From: an uncultured archaeon | GTDB taxonomy: Archaea > Halobacteriota > Methanosarcinia > Methanosarcinales > Methanoperedenaceae | Direction: 5' to 3' | Length of the DNA stretch: 55,849 nucleotides | Assembly (NCBI GenBank): GCA_902386205.1 | Contig: CABMIH010000080.1 | Location: 1 to 55,849 of the forward strand | Shown: piece by piece, positions 1 through 8,251 of the stretch | How positions within the stretch are numbered: the stretch's first letter is position 1 | How the letters are laid out: each line of letters opens with the position of its first letter | Notes under the pieces: model-generated | What the model was told of the DNA's origin: nothing | Seen by the model: the letters and a program-made list of their open reading frames with translations, nothing else | Databases searched by the model: none | Position numbers and translations under genes: made by a program

Positions 1-65
1 CCAGTTTTCAGATTATTCTCCCTAAGCCATGTCCTTATTTGCTGTTTTGTTAATAGTTGTGCCAT
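1..65 (-). CDS. Partial N-terminus of a probable IS256-type transposase
   Basis: The minus strand opens with ATG at 65 and stays open to the window edge, giving 21 residues that begin MAQLLTKQQIRTW and are rich in Lys, Gln and Arg. An AGGAG ribosome-binding site lies about 8 bases upstream, so translation is credible. The opening resembles, from memory, N-termini of IS256/Mutator transposases in archaea and bacteria, but 21 residues cannot prove this and the catalytic DDE residues lie outside the window. The 140 bases between this start and the next gene show no obvious terminal inverted repeat. It could equally be another small DNA-binding protein. Confidence 0.4.
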   Translation of the reverse strand, partial: MAQLLTKQQIRTWLRENNLKT

Positions 66-208
66 TTTTGCGAAACTCCTATAGTGTCTCTTGTATTTGA
101 AGTTTCAGCAAAAACGGTTACACTCCCGCACCCAATAAACACAAAATTATTGAAATCTGGATGAAACGAATTTAAGGCCTATGAAATCACCCTCATAAGT
201 TTACCATA

Positions 209-511
209 TTACCTCAACGCCATCAACATCTCCGCATACAGTTCAGTCGGGCATCTCCGCCCCATGCGTATCATCTCATTCAGCCCCGAAAGCGCCTCCT
301 CTTTCGTCAGCAGCCTCATTTTCCTCATCCTCAGGAGCAGATAAATCGTCCCGTGATGCTCTATTCCCTCTATTTCAGGCATCCCCCTTGCCTCTTCATC
401 ATCCATCAAAGCAACGCCATCCAACTCGTGCGCCAGCGCAAGGACATCGGCATCAGCTTCATGAATCTTGGGATTCCCTCTTTTCCCAAAATAAATTGCT
501 GAGAAATCCAT
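209..511 (-). CDS. Truncated PIN-domain (DUF3368-like) protein, probable toxin remnant
   Basis: This 100-residue protein matches only the C-terminal half of a DUF3368/VapC-type PIN ribonuclease. The acidic helix EADADVLALA (residues 18-27) and LMDDEEARGMPEIEGI (about 35-50) are the usual second half of the fold. The first beta strand with its invariant Asp is missing, and an in-frame TAA upstream excludes a simple extension. No antitoxin gene is adjacent. Full-length family members have about 150-160 residues, so the nuclease is probably inactive. It is divergent from the Nog1 gene and shares its TATA-rich spacer. A probable transposase fragment sits next to it, which fits a decaying accessory locus. 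Confidence 0.55.
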   Translation of the reverse strand: MDFSAIYFGKRGNPKIHEADADVLALAHELDGVALMDDEEARGMPEIEGIEHHGTIYLLLRMRKMRLLTKEEALSGLNEMIRMGRRCPTELYAEMLMALR

Positions 512-576
512 ATTGTTTCGCCCTTTTTAACACTAACCTTATATTCTTCCCAAGCATATTGGTTTCATCGTAGCAT

Positions 577-588
577 ATTTATATAAAA
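577..588. promoter_or_regulatory. TATA-like box between the PIN remnant and Nog1
   Basis: The stretch around 577-588 (tatttatataaa) is a good archaeal TATA element readable on both strands. It lies about 25 bases before ATG 607, which suggests that the Nog1-type mRNA is leaderless or nearly so. Confidence 0.5.
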
Positions 589-606
589 TTATAATTGCAG
601 GTTCAT

Positions 607-1626
607 ATGATCTTTGAAAAAATCCCCACAGTCCCCACTTCAGAAGAACTCCTTGACAAATCATTCCGCCGCGCAGCAAGGGCAAAGCACGGGAAGCGGA
701 TACTTGACCGCGCATCCAAGCTCAAAGCAGAGGAATCCATGCTCCTGACGGCGGCAAATATACTGAGCGATAACCTTGTGAACATAGTTAAGAAATTCCC
801 TAGCTTTGACCAGTACGAGGAATCCGCAAGACCAGAACCGATGACACCGGGTCCATCAAAGATGCCGCCTTTCTACCTGGAATTAGCCGAAATACTCGTC
901 GGTGTCGATGAACTGAGGATGAACCTTGCCTCAGTGCACTGGGCTGGCAACAAGATAAACGAAATGGCAAGAAAATACGTAGGAATGATGCGAAACGCCG
1001 AAGATGCAAAGGTTGTGCGCAAGCAGGCCTTTGGCAGGATATCGTCCATTGTGGACAGCATCGACGGCAACCTGCGCTTCTTAAATGATGCGCGAAATAA
1101 GTTAAGGAAACTTCCCACCATCGATGAAGGCCCGGCAATTGTTGTTGCAGGGTACCCCAATGTAGGAAAATCCAGCTTCGTGGCGCTTGTGAGCAGCGCG
1201 CGGCCTGAGATAGCAGCGTATCCCTTCACTACAAAAGGACTTGCAGTGGGGCATTTCACACGGAACAAGATACGGTACCAGGTCATTGACACACCCGGCC
1301 TCCTTGACAGGCCGCTTGATGAGAGAAATGAAATAGAACTCCAGGCGATTTCGGCCCTGAAGCATGTCGGGAAGGTTATCCTGTACATTATCGATCCCTC
1401 GGAAACTTGCGGCTATACGCTGGATAAGCAGATGCATTTGCTGAACGGGATAAAACAAGAATTCGGGCTTCCAATACTTGTTGCAGCGAACAAGGCAGAT
1501 ATCTCAAAGCCTGCCCGGGGCGCTGATGTGAATATGTCCACGCTCACAGGAGAAGGAGTAGAAGCGGTGCTTGACAGGCTTGTGGCGATGATCCCGACAA
1601 ATAAACATATATATGATGACAAATAA
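607..1626 (+). CDS. Nog1-family GTP-binding protein
   Basis: 339 residues from ATG 607. A TTG at 595 is also in frame, but the TATA box at about 577-588 would place the transcript start near 607, so I prefer the leaderless ATG. The N-terminal 165 residues are a helical domain. The GTPase core follows: a P-loop in AGYPNVGKSSF, switch I in YPFTTKG, G3 in DTPGLLDRP, and the G4 motif as NKAD. The order and the signature after G3 match the Nog1 (COG1084) branch of the OBG-HflX class, which works in large ribosomal subunit assembly. It is a single-gene unit; the next gene has its own promoter. The family call is firm; the exact ribosomal role is inferred. Confidence 0.88.
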   Translation: MIFEKIPTVPTSEELLDKSFRRAARAKHGKRILDRASKLKAEESMLLTAANILSDNLVNIVKKFPSFDQYEESARPEPMTPGPSKMPPFYLELAEILVGVDELRMNLASVHWAGNKINEMARKYVGMMRNAEDAKVVRKQAFGRISSIVDSIDGNLRFLNDARNKLRKLPTIDEGPAIVVAGYPNVGKSSFVALVSSARPEIAAYPFTTKGLAVGHFTRNKIRYQVIDTPGLLDRPLDERNEIELQAISALKHVGKVILYIIDPSETCGYTLDKQMHLLNGIKQEFGLPILVAANKADISKPARGADVNMSTLTGEGVEAVLDRLVAMIPTNKHIYDDK

Positions 1627-1665
1627 TAACTTGTTGGTTCGTATTAATACGAAACAATAAAACAA

Positions 1666-1708
1666 AACGAATGTTTATATATAATGAATATTCATTAAGA
1701 ATCTGAGG
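1666..1708 (+). promoter_or_regulatory. Promoter and RBS of the hdrA operon
   Basis: A TATA-like run (gtttatatataa) lies at about 1673-1684. A GAGGT ribosome-binding site lies at about 1704-1708, shortly before ATG 1714. Confidence 0.5.
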
Positions 1709-1713
1709 TACTG

Positions 1714-4053
1714 ATGCCCATAGGTGTATACATCTGTCATTGCGGGTCGAACATAGCTGGGACGATAGACGTCGAAGATGTAAGAAAACATGCACAGATG
1801 CTAAAAGACGTTGCGGTCGCACGCGATATTCAGTTTTCATGCGGTGATTCCGGGCAGGAGCAGATCAAAAAAGACATAATCGAACACAAACTTGACCGCA
1901 TAGTTGTGGCTGCCTGCTCACCGCGCCTCCACGAACCCACATTCAGGCGCGTGCTTGAACAGTCGGGGCTAAATCCCCATCTCCTTGAAATGGTAAATAT
2001 CAGGGAGCAGGGTTCATGGGTGCATGCTGATAAGAACGGCCTTGCGACACAGAAGACAAAAGACCTGGTTGCCATGGGCGTGGCAAGGGTCGCGCTCCTC
2101 TCTCCGCTTGAGAAAAAGACAGTGCCCGCAAATAAGAATGTGCTGGTAATAGGCGCGGGCGTGGCCGGTATAGAGGCGGCCATCTGCCTTGCAAATATGG
2201 GAGTCAAGGTGCATCTTGTTGAAAAAGAGCCCACAATAGGCGGGAAAATGGCGTTGATGAATGAGGTTTTTCCAACGAACGACTGCTCCCTGTGCGTTCT
2301 TGCCCCCAGGATGTCGGAAGTCCAGAACAACCAGAACATCGCGCTGTATACTTATTCTGAAATTACAAATATCGAAGGAAAGGCGGGTAATTTTAAAATC
2401 ACCGGAATAAAAAAACCGCGCTACATTGATGAGAAAAAATGCAAAGGGTGCATTGACATCTGCGCCCGGGTATGTCCCATCGACGTGCCTAACCAGTTCG
2501 ATTACGGGATAGGCGCGCGAAAATCCATATACATACCATTTGCCCAGGCCGTGCCGCAAGTTGCTGTTATCGATGAGCACTGCGTGGGTTGCGACCTGTG
2601 CAGGCTTGCATGTCCGGCAGAAGCGGTGGATTTCAACCAGAAGGCACAGGAGTTTGAGTTCAATGTTGGCGCAGTGATCCTTGCAACCGGATACCAGCCT
2701 TTTAACGCCGCCCGGAAGGGAGAATACGGGTACGGGCGATACAGGAACGTAATAACAAATCTTGAACTTGAGAGGATGCTTGGAGCCGCAGGCCCGACCC
2801 ACGGCAGGGTGGTTTCACCCTCCACGGGAGCAGATGTAAAAAGCGTGGCCTTCATACTCTGCGTCGGGTCAAGGGATGAGCAGGTTAGCAATCCCTACTG
2901 TTCAAAGGTGTGCTGCATGGCCTCGATAAAGAACGCCATGCTGACAAAGGAAAAATATCCCGATGCAAAAATAACAATTCACTACATCGACATCCGCGCA
3001 GCCGGTGAGATGTACGAGGAATACTACAGGCGCGCGCAGGAAATGGGTATATCCTTTGTCCGGGGGCGGGTTGCGGAAGTCGAGGAATATGAAGGCAAAA
3101 CAGTGATCCATTATGAGGACACACTTTCAGGAGAGACCATGCATGAACTATATGATCTTGTGGTCCTTGCAATAGGCATGGAGGCCAATAAAGAGGCGGA
3201 ACCCCTTGGCAGGATGCTTAACCTCTCCACCCGCCCCGACCGCTTTTTCCAGAGCGCGCATCCCAAGATGCGGCCTGTGCAAACGCATACTAAAGGGGTG
3301 TTCATAGCAGGATGTGCGGGAGGCCCCAAGGAAATTCAGGTATCTATCGAACAGGGAAGCGCGGCGGCTGCAAAAGCGGAAAGCCTGCTGCACAGGGGGG
3401 AACTCGATATCGAACCCATGAGCGCGTATGTACTTCCTGAACTGTGCGACGGCTGCCGGATATGCGAAAGCGTCTGCAAATTCGGGCGGATCAAAATAAT
3501 AGACAAAAAAGCCCTTGTTGATGATGTCGAATGCCAGGGATGCGGCGCGTGCAGCGCGGCCTGTCCCAATGGAGCCATCCAGCTTCGCAATTTTACTGAT
3601 GAACAGATCATGGCGCAGATAAACGAGGCCACGCGGAAGGCAAGCGAGTACCCGCTTGTTATCGGGTTCCTGTGCCACTGGTGCAGCTATGCGGCCGCAG
3701 ACCTTGCAGGTTCCCTGCGCCTCCAGTATCCCACGAACATAAGGAATATCAGGGTACTTTGCGCAGGGAGGGTGAATCCCTCTTTTGTCCTTGAAGCCCT
3801 GCGGCGCGGGGCCGACGGCGTGCTTGTGGCAGGATGCAGGCTTGGAGAATGCCACTATACCATAGGCAACTACTGCGCCCTGCAGAGGATGGACGTGCTT
3901 GGGAAATTGCTTGTTGACCTCGGTTTTGATGAGCGACGGCTTCGTGTTGAGTGGATAGCGGCAAGCGAAGGTGAGAAGTTTTCCCGCACTGTCAGGGATT
4001 TTGTGAAGCAGTTGAAGGAAATAGGCCCGATAGGCAGCGAGCTTAAGGAATGA
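1714..4053 (+). CDS. hdrA: HdrA-type flavoprotein fused to an MvhD-like domain
   Basis: 779 residues. The N-terminus (MPIGVYICHCGSNI) and the cysteine region around 189-200 (DCSLCVLAP) are typical of heterodisulfide reductase subunit A, the FAD and iron-sulfur subunit that bifurcates electrons between ferredoxin and CoM-S-S-CoB. An FAD/NAD-binding GAGVAG motif starts near residue 148. An inserted ferredoxin domain sits at about 240-310 (CKGCIDICARVCP, CVGCDLCRLACP) and a second at about 570-625 (CDGCRICESVCK, CQGCGACSAACP). The last 140 residues (GFLCHWCSYAAADLAG, then CRLGECHY) form an MvhD/FlpD domain that in other systems takes electrons from hydrogenase, formate dehydrogenase or F420H2 modules. 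The same fusion is known from HdrA2 of Methanosarcina. No hdrB or hdrC lies nearby. The stop overlaps the next start (ATGA), so the two are probably translated together. Confidence 0.9.
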   Translation: MPIGVYICHCGSNIAGTIDVEDVRKHAQMLKDVAVARDIQFSCGDSGQEQIKKDIIEHKLDRIVVAACSPRLHEPTFRRVLEQSGLNPHLLEMVNIREQGSWVHADKNGLATQKTKDLVAMGVARVALLSPLEKKTVPANKNVLVIGAGVAGIEAAICLANMGVKVHLVEKEPTIGGKMALMNEVFPTNDCSLCVLAPRMSEVQNNQNIALYTYSEITNIEGKAGNFKITGIKKPRYIDEKKCKGCIDICARVCPIDVPNQFDYGIGARKSIYIPFAQAVPQVAVIDEHCVGCDLCRLACPAEAVDFNQKAQEFEFNVGAVILATGYQPFNAARKGEYGYGRYRNVITNLELERMLGAAGPTHGRVVSPSTGADVKSVAFILCVGSRDEQVSNPYCSKVCCMASIKNAMLTKEKYPDAKITIHYIDIRAAGEMYEEYYRRAQEMGISFVRGRVAEVEEYEGKTVIHYEDTLSGETMHELYDLVVLAIGMEANKEAEPLGRMLNLSTRPDRFFQSAHPKMRPVQTHTKGVFIAGCAGGPKEIQVSIEQGSAAAAKAESLLHRGELDIEPMSAYVLPELCDGCRICESVCKFGRIKIIDKKALVDDVECQGCGACSAACPNGAIQLRNFTDEQIMAQINEATRKASEYPLVIGFLCHWCSYAAADLAGSLRLQYPTNIRNIRVLCAGRVNPSFVLEALRRGADGVLVAGCRLGECHYTIGNYCALQRMDVLGKLLVDLGFDERRLRVEWIAASEGEKFSRTVRDFVKQLKEIGPIGSELKE

Positions 4054-5369
4054 CGGATGAAGAAACGCTGGAAATAAAGGTGGATAGCGAGGTCAGGGAC
4101 TCGCATTTTATCTTCACCCAGAAAACCGGGAAATCAAGGAAAGTCCTTGATTATGACTACAAGCGCTGCAACGGGTGCGGCATATGCATCGCTCTCTGTC
4201 CTAAAAAAGCGATAGAAGCGGGCCCGTTAATCGAGATAGCCACAGGAATGGACGCACCGCCCGTTATCGTTGACCATACAAAGTGTTCTTTCTGCGGCAT
4301 GTGCGCATCTTTCTGCCCCGTCAAAGCGTTCCGTATGACACTGAATGATAAGAACATCCTTGAACTTGCAGAATTCCCGCACCTTGAGAGCAGCGTGGTG
4401 TTCAACGACAAGTGCCTGCCCTGCCTGATATGCAAGAAATCATGCCCTGAAGAAGCGATCAGCGTGGAATTCACATTCCCGAAAAAGGAGACCATAGCGC
4501 CGTTCAAAGCTGGAAAGAGCGGGGAGATAAGCGTTGACATGGAGAAGTGCACCTTATGCGGCGCATGCGCGGAACTGTGTCCTGCATTTATCCTTGTAGA
4601 GAAAAAAGCAAAAGCTGATGACCTCATGCCTTTTGATGACCTGCTTGTTGACAGGACTAAATGCGATTACTGCGGTATTTGCGTCCCTTTCTGCCCTGAG
4701 GACGCAATAAAAGTAAAAGGGGATTTTGAGGAAAGGGAGGTCAAAAAGCTCGCCCCGAAGATTTCAGGGACAATCAGGGTAGACAATGATAAATGTACAA
4801 GGTGCGGCTGGTGTGAGACTGTATGCCCCTATGACGCCGCAGAGGTTACAAAACCTTTCGAAGGTGAGATCGAACTGATAGATGCAAAACTTAAAGGATG
4901 CGACCCTGTGGGCTGCCACGGCTGTTTCAATGTCTGCCCTTCAAAAGCATGGATAATCCCGCAGGATAAGAAAATAGATGTGGTGCGGGATTTCTGCACA
5001 TACTGCGGCGCGTGCGAAAGAGCATGTCATGTTAAGGCCATCGGGGTAAAGAGGAAAGCAGTGAAACACACTATTGTTATCGATACGCCATGGGCAGAGG
5101 ATTGGAAAAAAGCCATAGCCAGCCTGACCACTGACGACAGGGACAGGCCGGATATCTCGCGCACCCTGCATGCGGAAAAGGCAGAAAGGAAGCCCGAGCC
5201 TCCAATCGTGAGGCCCGATATTAACCATAAGCTTAAATTGGTGGATGAACGGTTAATAAAAATATATTCACTGCTGGGCAATAAGCAGGTGAGACACGCC
5301 TGGGAGAAAAAGGATTCGGCAGTGGCGGTGGCAGAAATAAAGAAGAGGCTCTTAAAGCATGAACAATAG
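4050..5369 (+). CDS. Polyferredoxin with eight [4Fe-4S] motifs, FwdF/MvhB-like
   Basis: 439 residues. Eight cysteine motifs follow each other: CNGCGICIALCP, CSFCGMCASFCP, CLPCLICKKSCP, CTLCGACAELCP, CDYCGICVPFCP, CTRCGWCETVCP, a wider variant CDPVGCHGCFNVCP, and CTYCGACERACH. They fit four tandem 2[4Fe-4S] ferredoxin units. Such proteins act as electron wires; FwdF/FmdF links formylmethanofuran dehydrogenase to heterodisulfide reductase complexes and MvhB serves hydrogenases. Overlap with hdrA by four bases indicates that it is an electron partner of that HdrA. The C-terminal 100 residues carry no clusters and are Lys/Glu-rich. Which complex it serves cannot be settled from sequence, so the FwdF comparison is tentative. 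Confidence 0.8.
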   Translation: MTDEETLEIKVDSEVRDSHFIFTQKTGKSRKVLDYDYKRCNGCGICIALCPKKAIEAGPLIEIATGMDAPPVIVDHTKCSFCGMCASFCPVKAFRMTLNDKNILELAEFPHLESSVVFNDKCLPCLICKKSCPEEAISVEFTFPKKETIAPFKAGKSGEISVDMEKCTLCGACAELCPAFILVEKKAKADDLMPFDDLLVDRTKCDYCGICVPFCPEDAIKVKGDFEEREVKKLAPKISGTIRVDNDKCTRCGWCETVCPYDAAEVTKPFEGEIELIDAKLKGCDPVGCHGCFNVCPSKAWIIPQDKKIDVVRDFCTYCGACERACHVKAIGVKRKAVKHTIVIDTPWAEDWKKAIASLTTDDRDRPDISRTLHAEKAERKPEPPIVRPDINHKLKLVDERLIKIYSLLGNKQVRHAWEKKDSAVAVAEIKKRLLKHEQ

Positions 5370-5880
5370 AACCAAATATGCAATTTTCTGGCTTGTGATC
5401 ATAACTCTATTAGTTACTGTCATAAATTTACAGCTAAACCGGCCATCGCAGGAGGACAGCATAATACCGCCGCCAGCAATCCTTGCGATAGGGGGGAAGG
5501 AGCAGATCTCAGGGATAGGAACGTATTGCTGGAATGAAGCTTTGAGATCCACCTGCGCCGATTATGAAGGCATCCCGACTCCAGAGGAGCCTTTGAATTC
5601 AAGCCCGCAGATCGCAGCACATCTCAGCCTGCCCATAAAAACATCTCCGCAGGAGTTAAGGCTTCAGGTCATTCAGGTCACTAAAAATGATTCAATTGAA
5701 TCGCATTCGCAAGGCCAGCTTGTATGGCGCCCCGGAGTGGGAAAGGACTTCACACTACCTCTTGAGAGCGAACAGGATGTGAACCTGACTCTTGATCCAG
5801 GGCTTAATGTTATTGTGGTATTCCCCAGGTGGAAAGAGGAGGGCAGTGCAAGCTACGGTTTCCTAGTGAAGGTGCAGTAA
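5359..5880 (+). CDS. Exported or membrane-anchored hypothetical protein
   Basis: 173 residues. The N-terminus has a single hydrophobic helix (about residues 8-24, AIFWLVIITLLVTVINL) that looks like an uncleaved anchor or a signal sequence. The rest is extracytoplasmic in character, with a GTYCWNEALRSTCADY segment near residue 53 holding two cysteines that could form a disulfide. The start overlaps the end of the polyferredoxin gene by 11 bases, so it is probably part of the same transcript. I do not recognise a function. The link to the electron-transfer genes is positional only. Confidence 0.65.
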   Translation: MNNRTKYAIFWLVIITLLVTVINLQLNRPSQEDSIIPPPAILAIGGKEQISGIGTYCWNEALRSTCADYEGIPTPEEPLNSSPQIAAHLSLPIKTSPQELRLQVIQVTKNDSIESHSQGQLVWRPGVGKDFTLPLESEQDVNLTLDPGLNVIVVFPRWKEEGSASYGFLVKVQ

Positions 5881-5927
5881 AAAATTTGATGAAATAAGAA
5901 ATGAATAATTAAAGGAGGATTATACTT

Positions 5928-6320
5928 ATGCCACTTGTCAGGATAGAAATCAGGGCAGGAAAATCCAAAGAATATAAAAAAGCGGTACTGGACGGTGTAC
6001 ATCAGGCTCTATTGCAATCAATAAAAATTCCGGATTATGACCGAACCCAAAGGTTGTACGAGCTTGATGCTGATTGTTTTGAAGCTCCTTCGAATAGAAC
6101 AGATAACATTACCATAATCGAGATAACGATGTATAAGGGAAGATCAATCGAAGCCAAAAAGAAACTTTTCAAAACCATAGTTGATATTCTTGCTGAAAAA
6201 CCAGGTATAAGAGGTGATGATATTACGATCGTTTTACATGAACCACCTCTTGAGAACTGGGGAATCAGAGGCGGTAAACCTGCCAATGAGGTGGATATCG
6301 GGTTCAAGATAGAGGTATAA
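5928..6320 (+). CDS. Tautomerase-superfamily protein
   Basis: 130 residues starting Met-Pro after a strong AAAGGAGG site. The tautomerase (4-oxalocrotonate tautomerase/MIF) superfamily uses the amino-terminal proline, exposed after Met removal, as catalytic base, and that proline is present. The length and the motifs (MPLVRIEIRAGKS at the start, NITIIEITMYKGRS in the middle) fit the longer Tautomerase_2-like group rather than the 62-residue 4-OT type. The substrate is unknown. It is followed after 6 bases by a methyltransferase gene, so 5928-7861 is likely one operon. Confidence 0.78.
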   Translation: MPLVRIEIRAGKSKEYKKAVLDGVHQALLQSIKIPDYDRTQRLYELDADCFEAPSNRTDNITIIEITMYKGRSIEAKKKLFKTIVDILAEKPGIRGDDITIVLHEPPLENWGIRGGKPANEVDIGFKIEV

Positions 6321-6326
6321 TCCTGC

Positions 6327-7076
6327 ATGAAAACGGATGTAAAATCACACTATGAAAACCATCTGTCAAATTATTATTCATGGATAAGCGGTGGTTTTGA
6401 TCCCAGGGCTGAAGAAAACCAAAAATTTTTCGAGAAGCATAAGATTAAACCTGAAACAAGTAAAGTAGCCATAGATCTGGGAGCAGGTTCCGGTTTTCAA
6501 TCGATCCCGCTGGCAAGATCCGGATTTAAAGTCATAGCTGTTGATTTTAGCAAAAAATTATTGAATGAGTTAAAAAGTAAAAGCAAGAACTTGAATGTCG
6601 AAATATTAGAGAATGACATATTGAATTTTAATTCATATTCCAATCGCAATCCTGAATTGATCGTTTGCATGGGCGATACTCTTACACACCTCGGGACTTT
6701 AAAATCTGTCAGCGACCTGATCAAAAATTGTTATAATGAGCTTTCTGAAAATGGAAGGCTGGTCCTTACTTTCAGGGACCTGACTAAAGAACTGCAAGGA
6801 GAAGAACGATTTATCCCTGTAAGGAGCGAAGACGACAGGATTTTTATTTGTTTCTTAGAATACCATATTGAATATGTTAAAGTTTTTGATATAGTTTACG
6901 AGAAAGAAAATAGAAAATGGAATCAAAAAATAAGTTCGTATGAAAAAATTAAAATTCCGCAGGAAACAATAAAGCAATATATTAAAGAGGCGGGGTTTGA
7001 TATCGGGTTTTTCGTTGTGAAAAACGGCCTGATAACATTGATCGCAAAAAAACCAGCATATGAGGGAGAAAAATGA
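6327..7076 (+). CDS. Class I SAM-dependent methyltransferase
   Basis: 249 residues. Motif I is AIDLGAGSGFQSIPLA (about residues 48-63), followed by the acidic end of strand 2 (VIAVDFS), motif II-like VCMGDTLTHLG, and a C-terminal beta hairpin. This is the Methyltransf_25 type of Rossmann methyltransferase. The substrate is not identifiable. The gene ends with an ATGA overlap into a second methyltransferase, which suggests co-translation and related substrates. Confidence 0.75.
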   Translation: MKTDVKSHYENHLSNYYSWISGGFDPRAEENQKFFEKHKIKPETSKVAIDLGAGSGFQSIPLARSGFKVIAVDFSKKLLNELKSKSKNLNVEILENDILNFNSYSNRNPELIVCMGDTLTHLGTLKSVSDLIKNCYNELSENGRLVLTFRDLTKELQGEERFIPVRSEDDRIFICFLEYHIEYVKVFDIVYEKENRKWNQKISSYEKIKIPQETIKQYIKEAGFDIGFFVVKNGLITLIAKKPAYEGEK

Positions 7077-7861
7077 ACACCTTCGATACTATATCAGATA
7101 AATATAAAGAAAAATCACTGGTCCAACAAAGAGCAGCATTAAAATTATTTGATCTTCTAAAAATAGGCAGGAATGACGATATTATTGATATTGCCTGCGG
7201 CCCGGGGCATATTACAAACCTGCTCAGGAAAATTACACGGGGAAAAGTGGCAGGCATCGATATTTCAGAAGGTATGGTCAAACAGGCTAAAGCAATGTAC
7301 CCGGAAATAGAATTCAGGCATGTTGCAGTTGAGAATCTGGATTACAGAAACGAATTTGATATTGCTTTCTGTAACTCTGCGCTGCAATGGTTCAGTGACC
7401 CGGATAGCGCAATGAAATGTATATTCAATTCACTTAAAAAATCCGGGAAACTGGGTCTTGCATGCCCTGCAACCTCTAACTGGAGTCCATTTTTTGACAC
7501 GATCATTTCCAGGGTCGCATTATATAAAGAAATCGAACCTGTCTTTTCCCACTGGAAGAATCCCTGGTTTCAGCTTCCTGCTAAGAATGATTACAGGCTC
7601 TTCTTTGAAAAGCACGGATTCACGACGGTTTTCCTGGAAATCGAATATGAGCAAACTGATTATTCTATAGAAGAAGCATTCAACATATATCTTTCAGGAG
7701 CGGCAAACGGATATACCGGGAAAAAATATTATGGCGTTGAGATCGACGACGATTATATCTCCAATTTTAATAACTTCGTGAAGGAAGAAATCAAGAAGCA
7801 ATCAAAAGACGGGAGAATAAAAGTAGATTTCAACCGCCTGTACTATATAGGCAGGAAATGA
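7073..7861 (+). CDS. Class I SAM-dependent methyltransferase (trans-aconitate methyltransferase-like)
   Basis: 262 residues, start overlapping the previous stop by four bases. The SAM site is IIDIACGPGHITNLL with VAGIDIS at strand 2, then FDIAFCNSALQWFSDP, the arrangement seen in Tam/BioC-like small-molecule methyltransferases. The C-terminal lid (about 165-240) is family-variable. The last 19 bases overlap a convergent small membrane-protein gene on the other strand. The fold is clear; the substrate is unknown. Confidence 0.75.
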   Translation: MNTFDTISDKYKEKSLVQQRAALKLFDLLKIGRNDDIIDIACGPGHITNLLRKITRGKVAGIDISEGMVKQAKAMYPEIEFRHVAVENLDYRNEFDIAFCNSALQWFSDPDSAMKCIFNSLKKSGKLGLACPATSNWSPFFDTIISRVALYKEIEPVFSHWKNPWFQLPAKNDYRLFFEKHGFTTVFLEIEYEQTDYSIEEAFNIYLSGAANGYTGKKYYGVEIDDDYISNFNNFVKEEIKKQSKDGRIKVDFNRLYYIGRK

Positions 7862-8013
7862 TTACCTGACTTTTCCCTGATATATGCGAACTTATCATCC
7901 GGCCTTTTCAGGCAATCTATCAGCATCAAAAGCCAGAAAATAAGCAGCCCAAGCCCTATCAGCATAAAAGGAACAATAAACACAAACAAAAATAACTCGG
8001 AAAAACCTATCAA
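7843..8013 (-). CDS. Small PLDc_N-like membrane protein (56 residues)
   Basis: Translated by eye from TTG 8013 to TAG 7843. A GGAGA site lies 7 bases before the TTG. The protein has one or two hydrophobic helices (LFLFVFIVPFMLIGLG, then LLIFWLLMLI) followed at once by DCLKRPDDKFAYI. The aromatic-rich helix ending in an aspartate-cysteine-leucine-lysine turn is the hallmark of PLDc_N (phospholipase D/nuclease N-terminal) small membrane proteins, whose function is unknown. Its 3' end overlaps the convergent methyltransferase by 19 bases. The TTG start and small size keep confidence moderate. Confidence 0.55.
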   Translation of the reverse strand: MIGFSELFLFVFIVPFMLIGLGLLIFWLLMLIDCLKRPDDKFAYIREKSGNHFLPI

Positions 8014-8107
8014 TTTATCATCTCCTGATATTTTTTGGAATTAATTTATCGTATGGGAATAGATCGTATATATTTTCTTCTTCCATTCCACGTTTTTGTC
8101 TCACATA

Positions 8108-8135
8108 TGAGGCAAAATCTTAGTTTTTTGCCTCA
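8108..8135. repeat. Perfect 10-bp inverted repeat in the fdhE/small-ORF spacer
   Basis: tgaggcaaaa (8108-8117) and ttttgcctca (8126-8135) pair perfectly around an 8-base loop. The motif tcacatat occurs beside each arm (8101-8108 and 8133-8140). It sits about 115 bases downstream of the fdhE stop and 95 bases upstream of the minus-strand small ORF, so it could be a terminator hairpin or a protein-binding operator. The rest of 8014-8251 shows no gene. Confidence 0.45.
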
Positions 8136-8251
8136 CATATAATCCATCGTGCAAAAAGAGCAGCTCTTCGAGAAATATTAATGTTCCTGGCCTGGAGGGC
8201 ATCGTATAAAAAATAAAGCTGGACGATCCCAAATAGCCCTGGACATTAACG

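Noticed and set aside
2014-2802. 262-codon and other long ORFs opposite hdrA
   Set aside because: Shadows of GC-rich third positions in hdrA; no start signals and no recognisable protein features.
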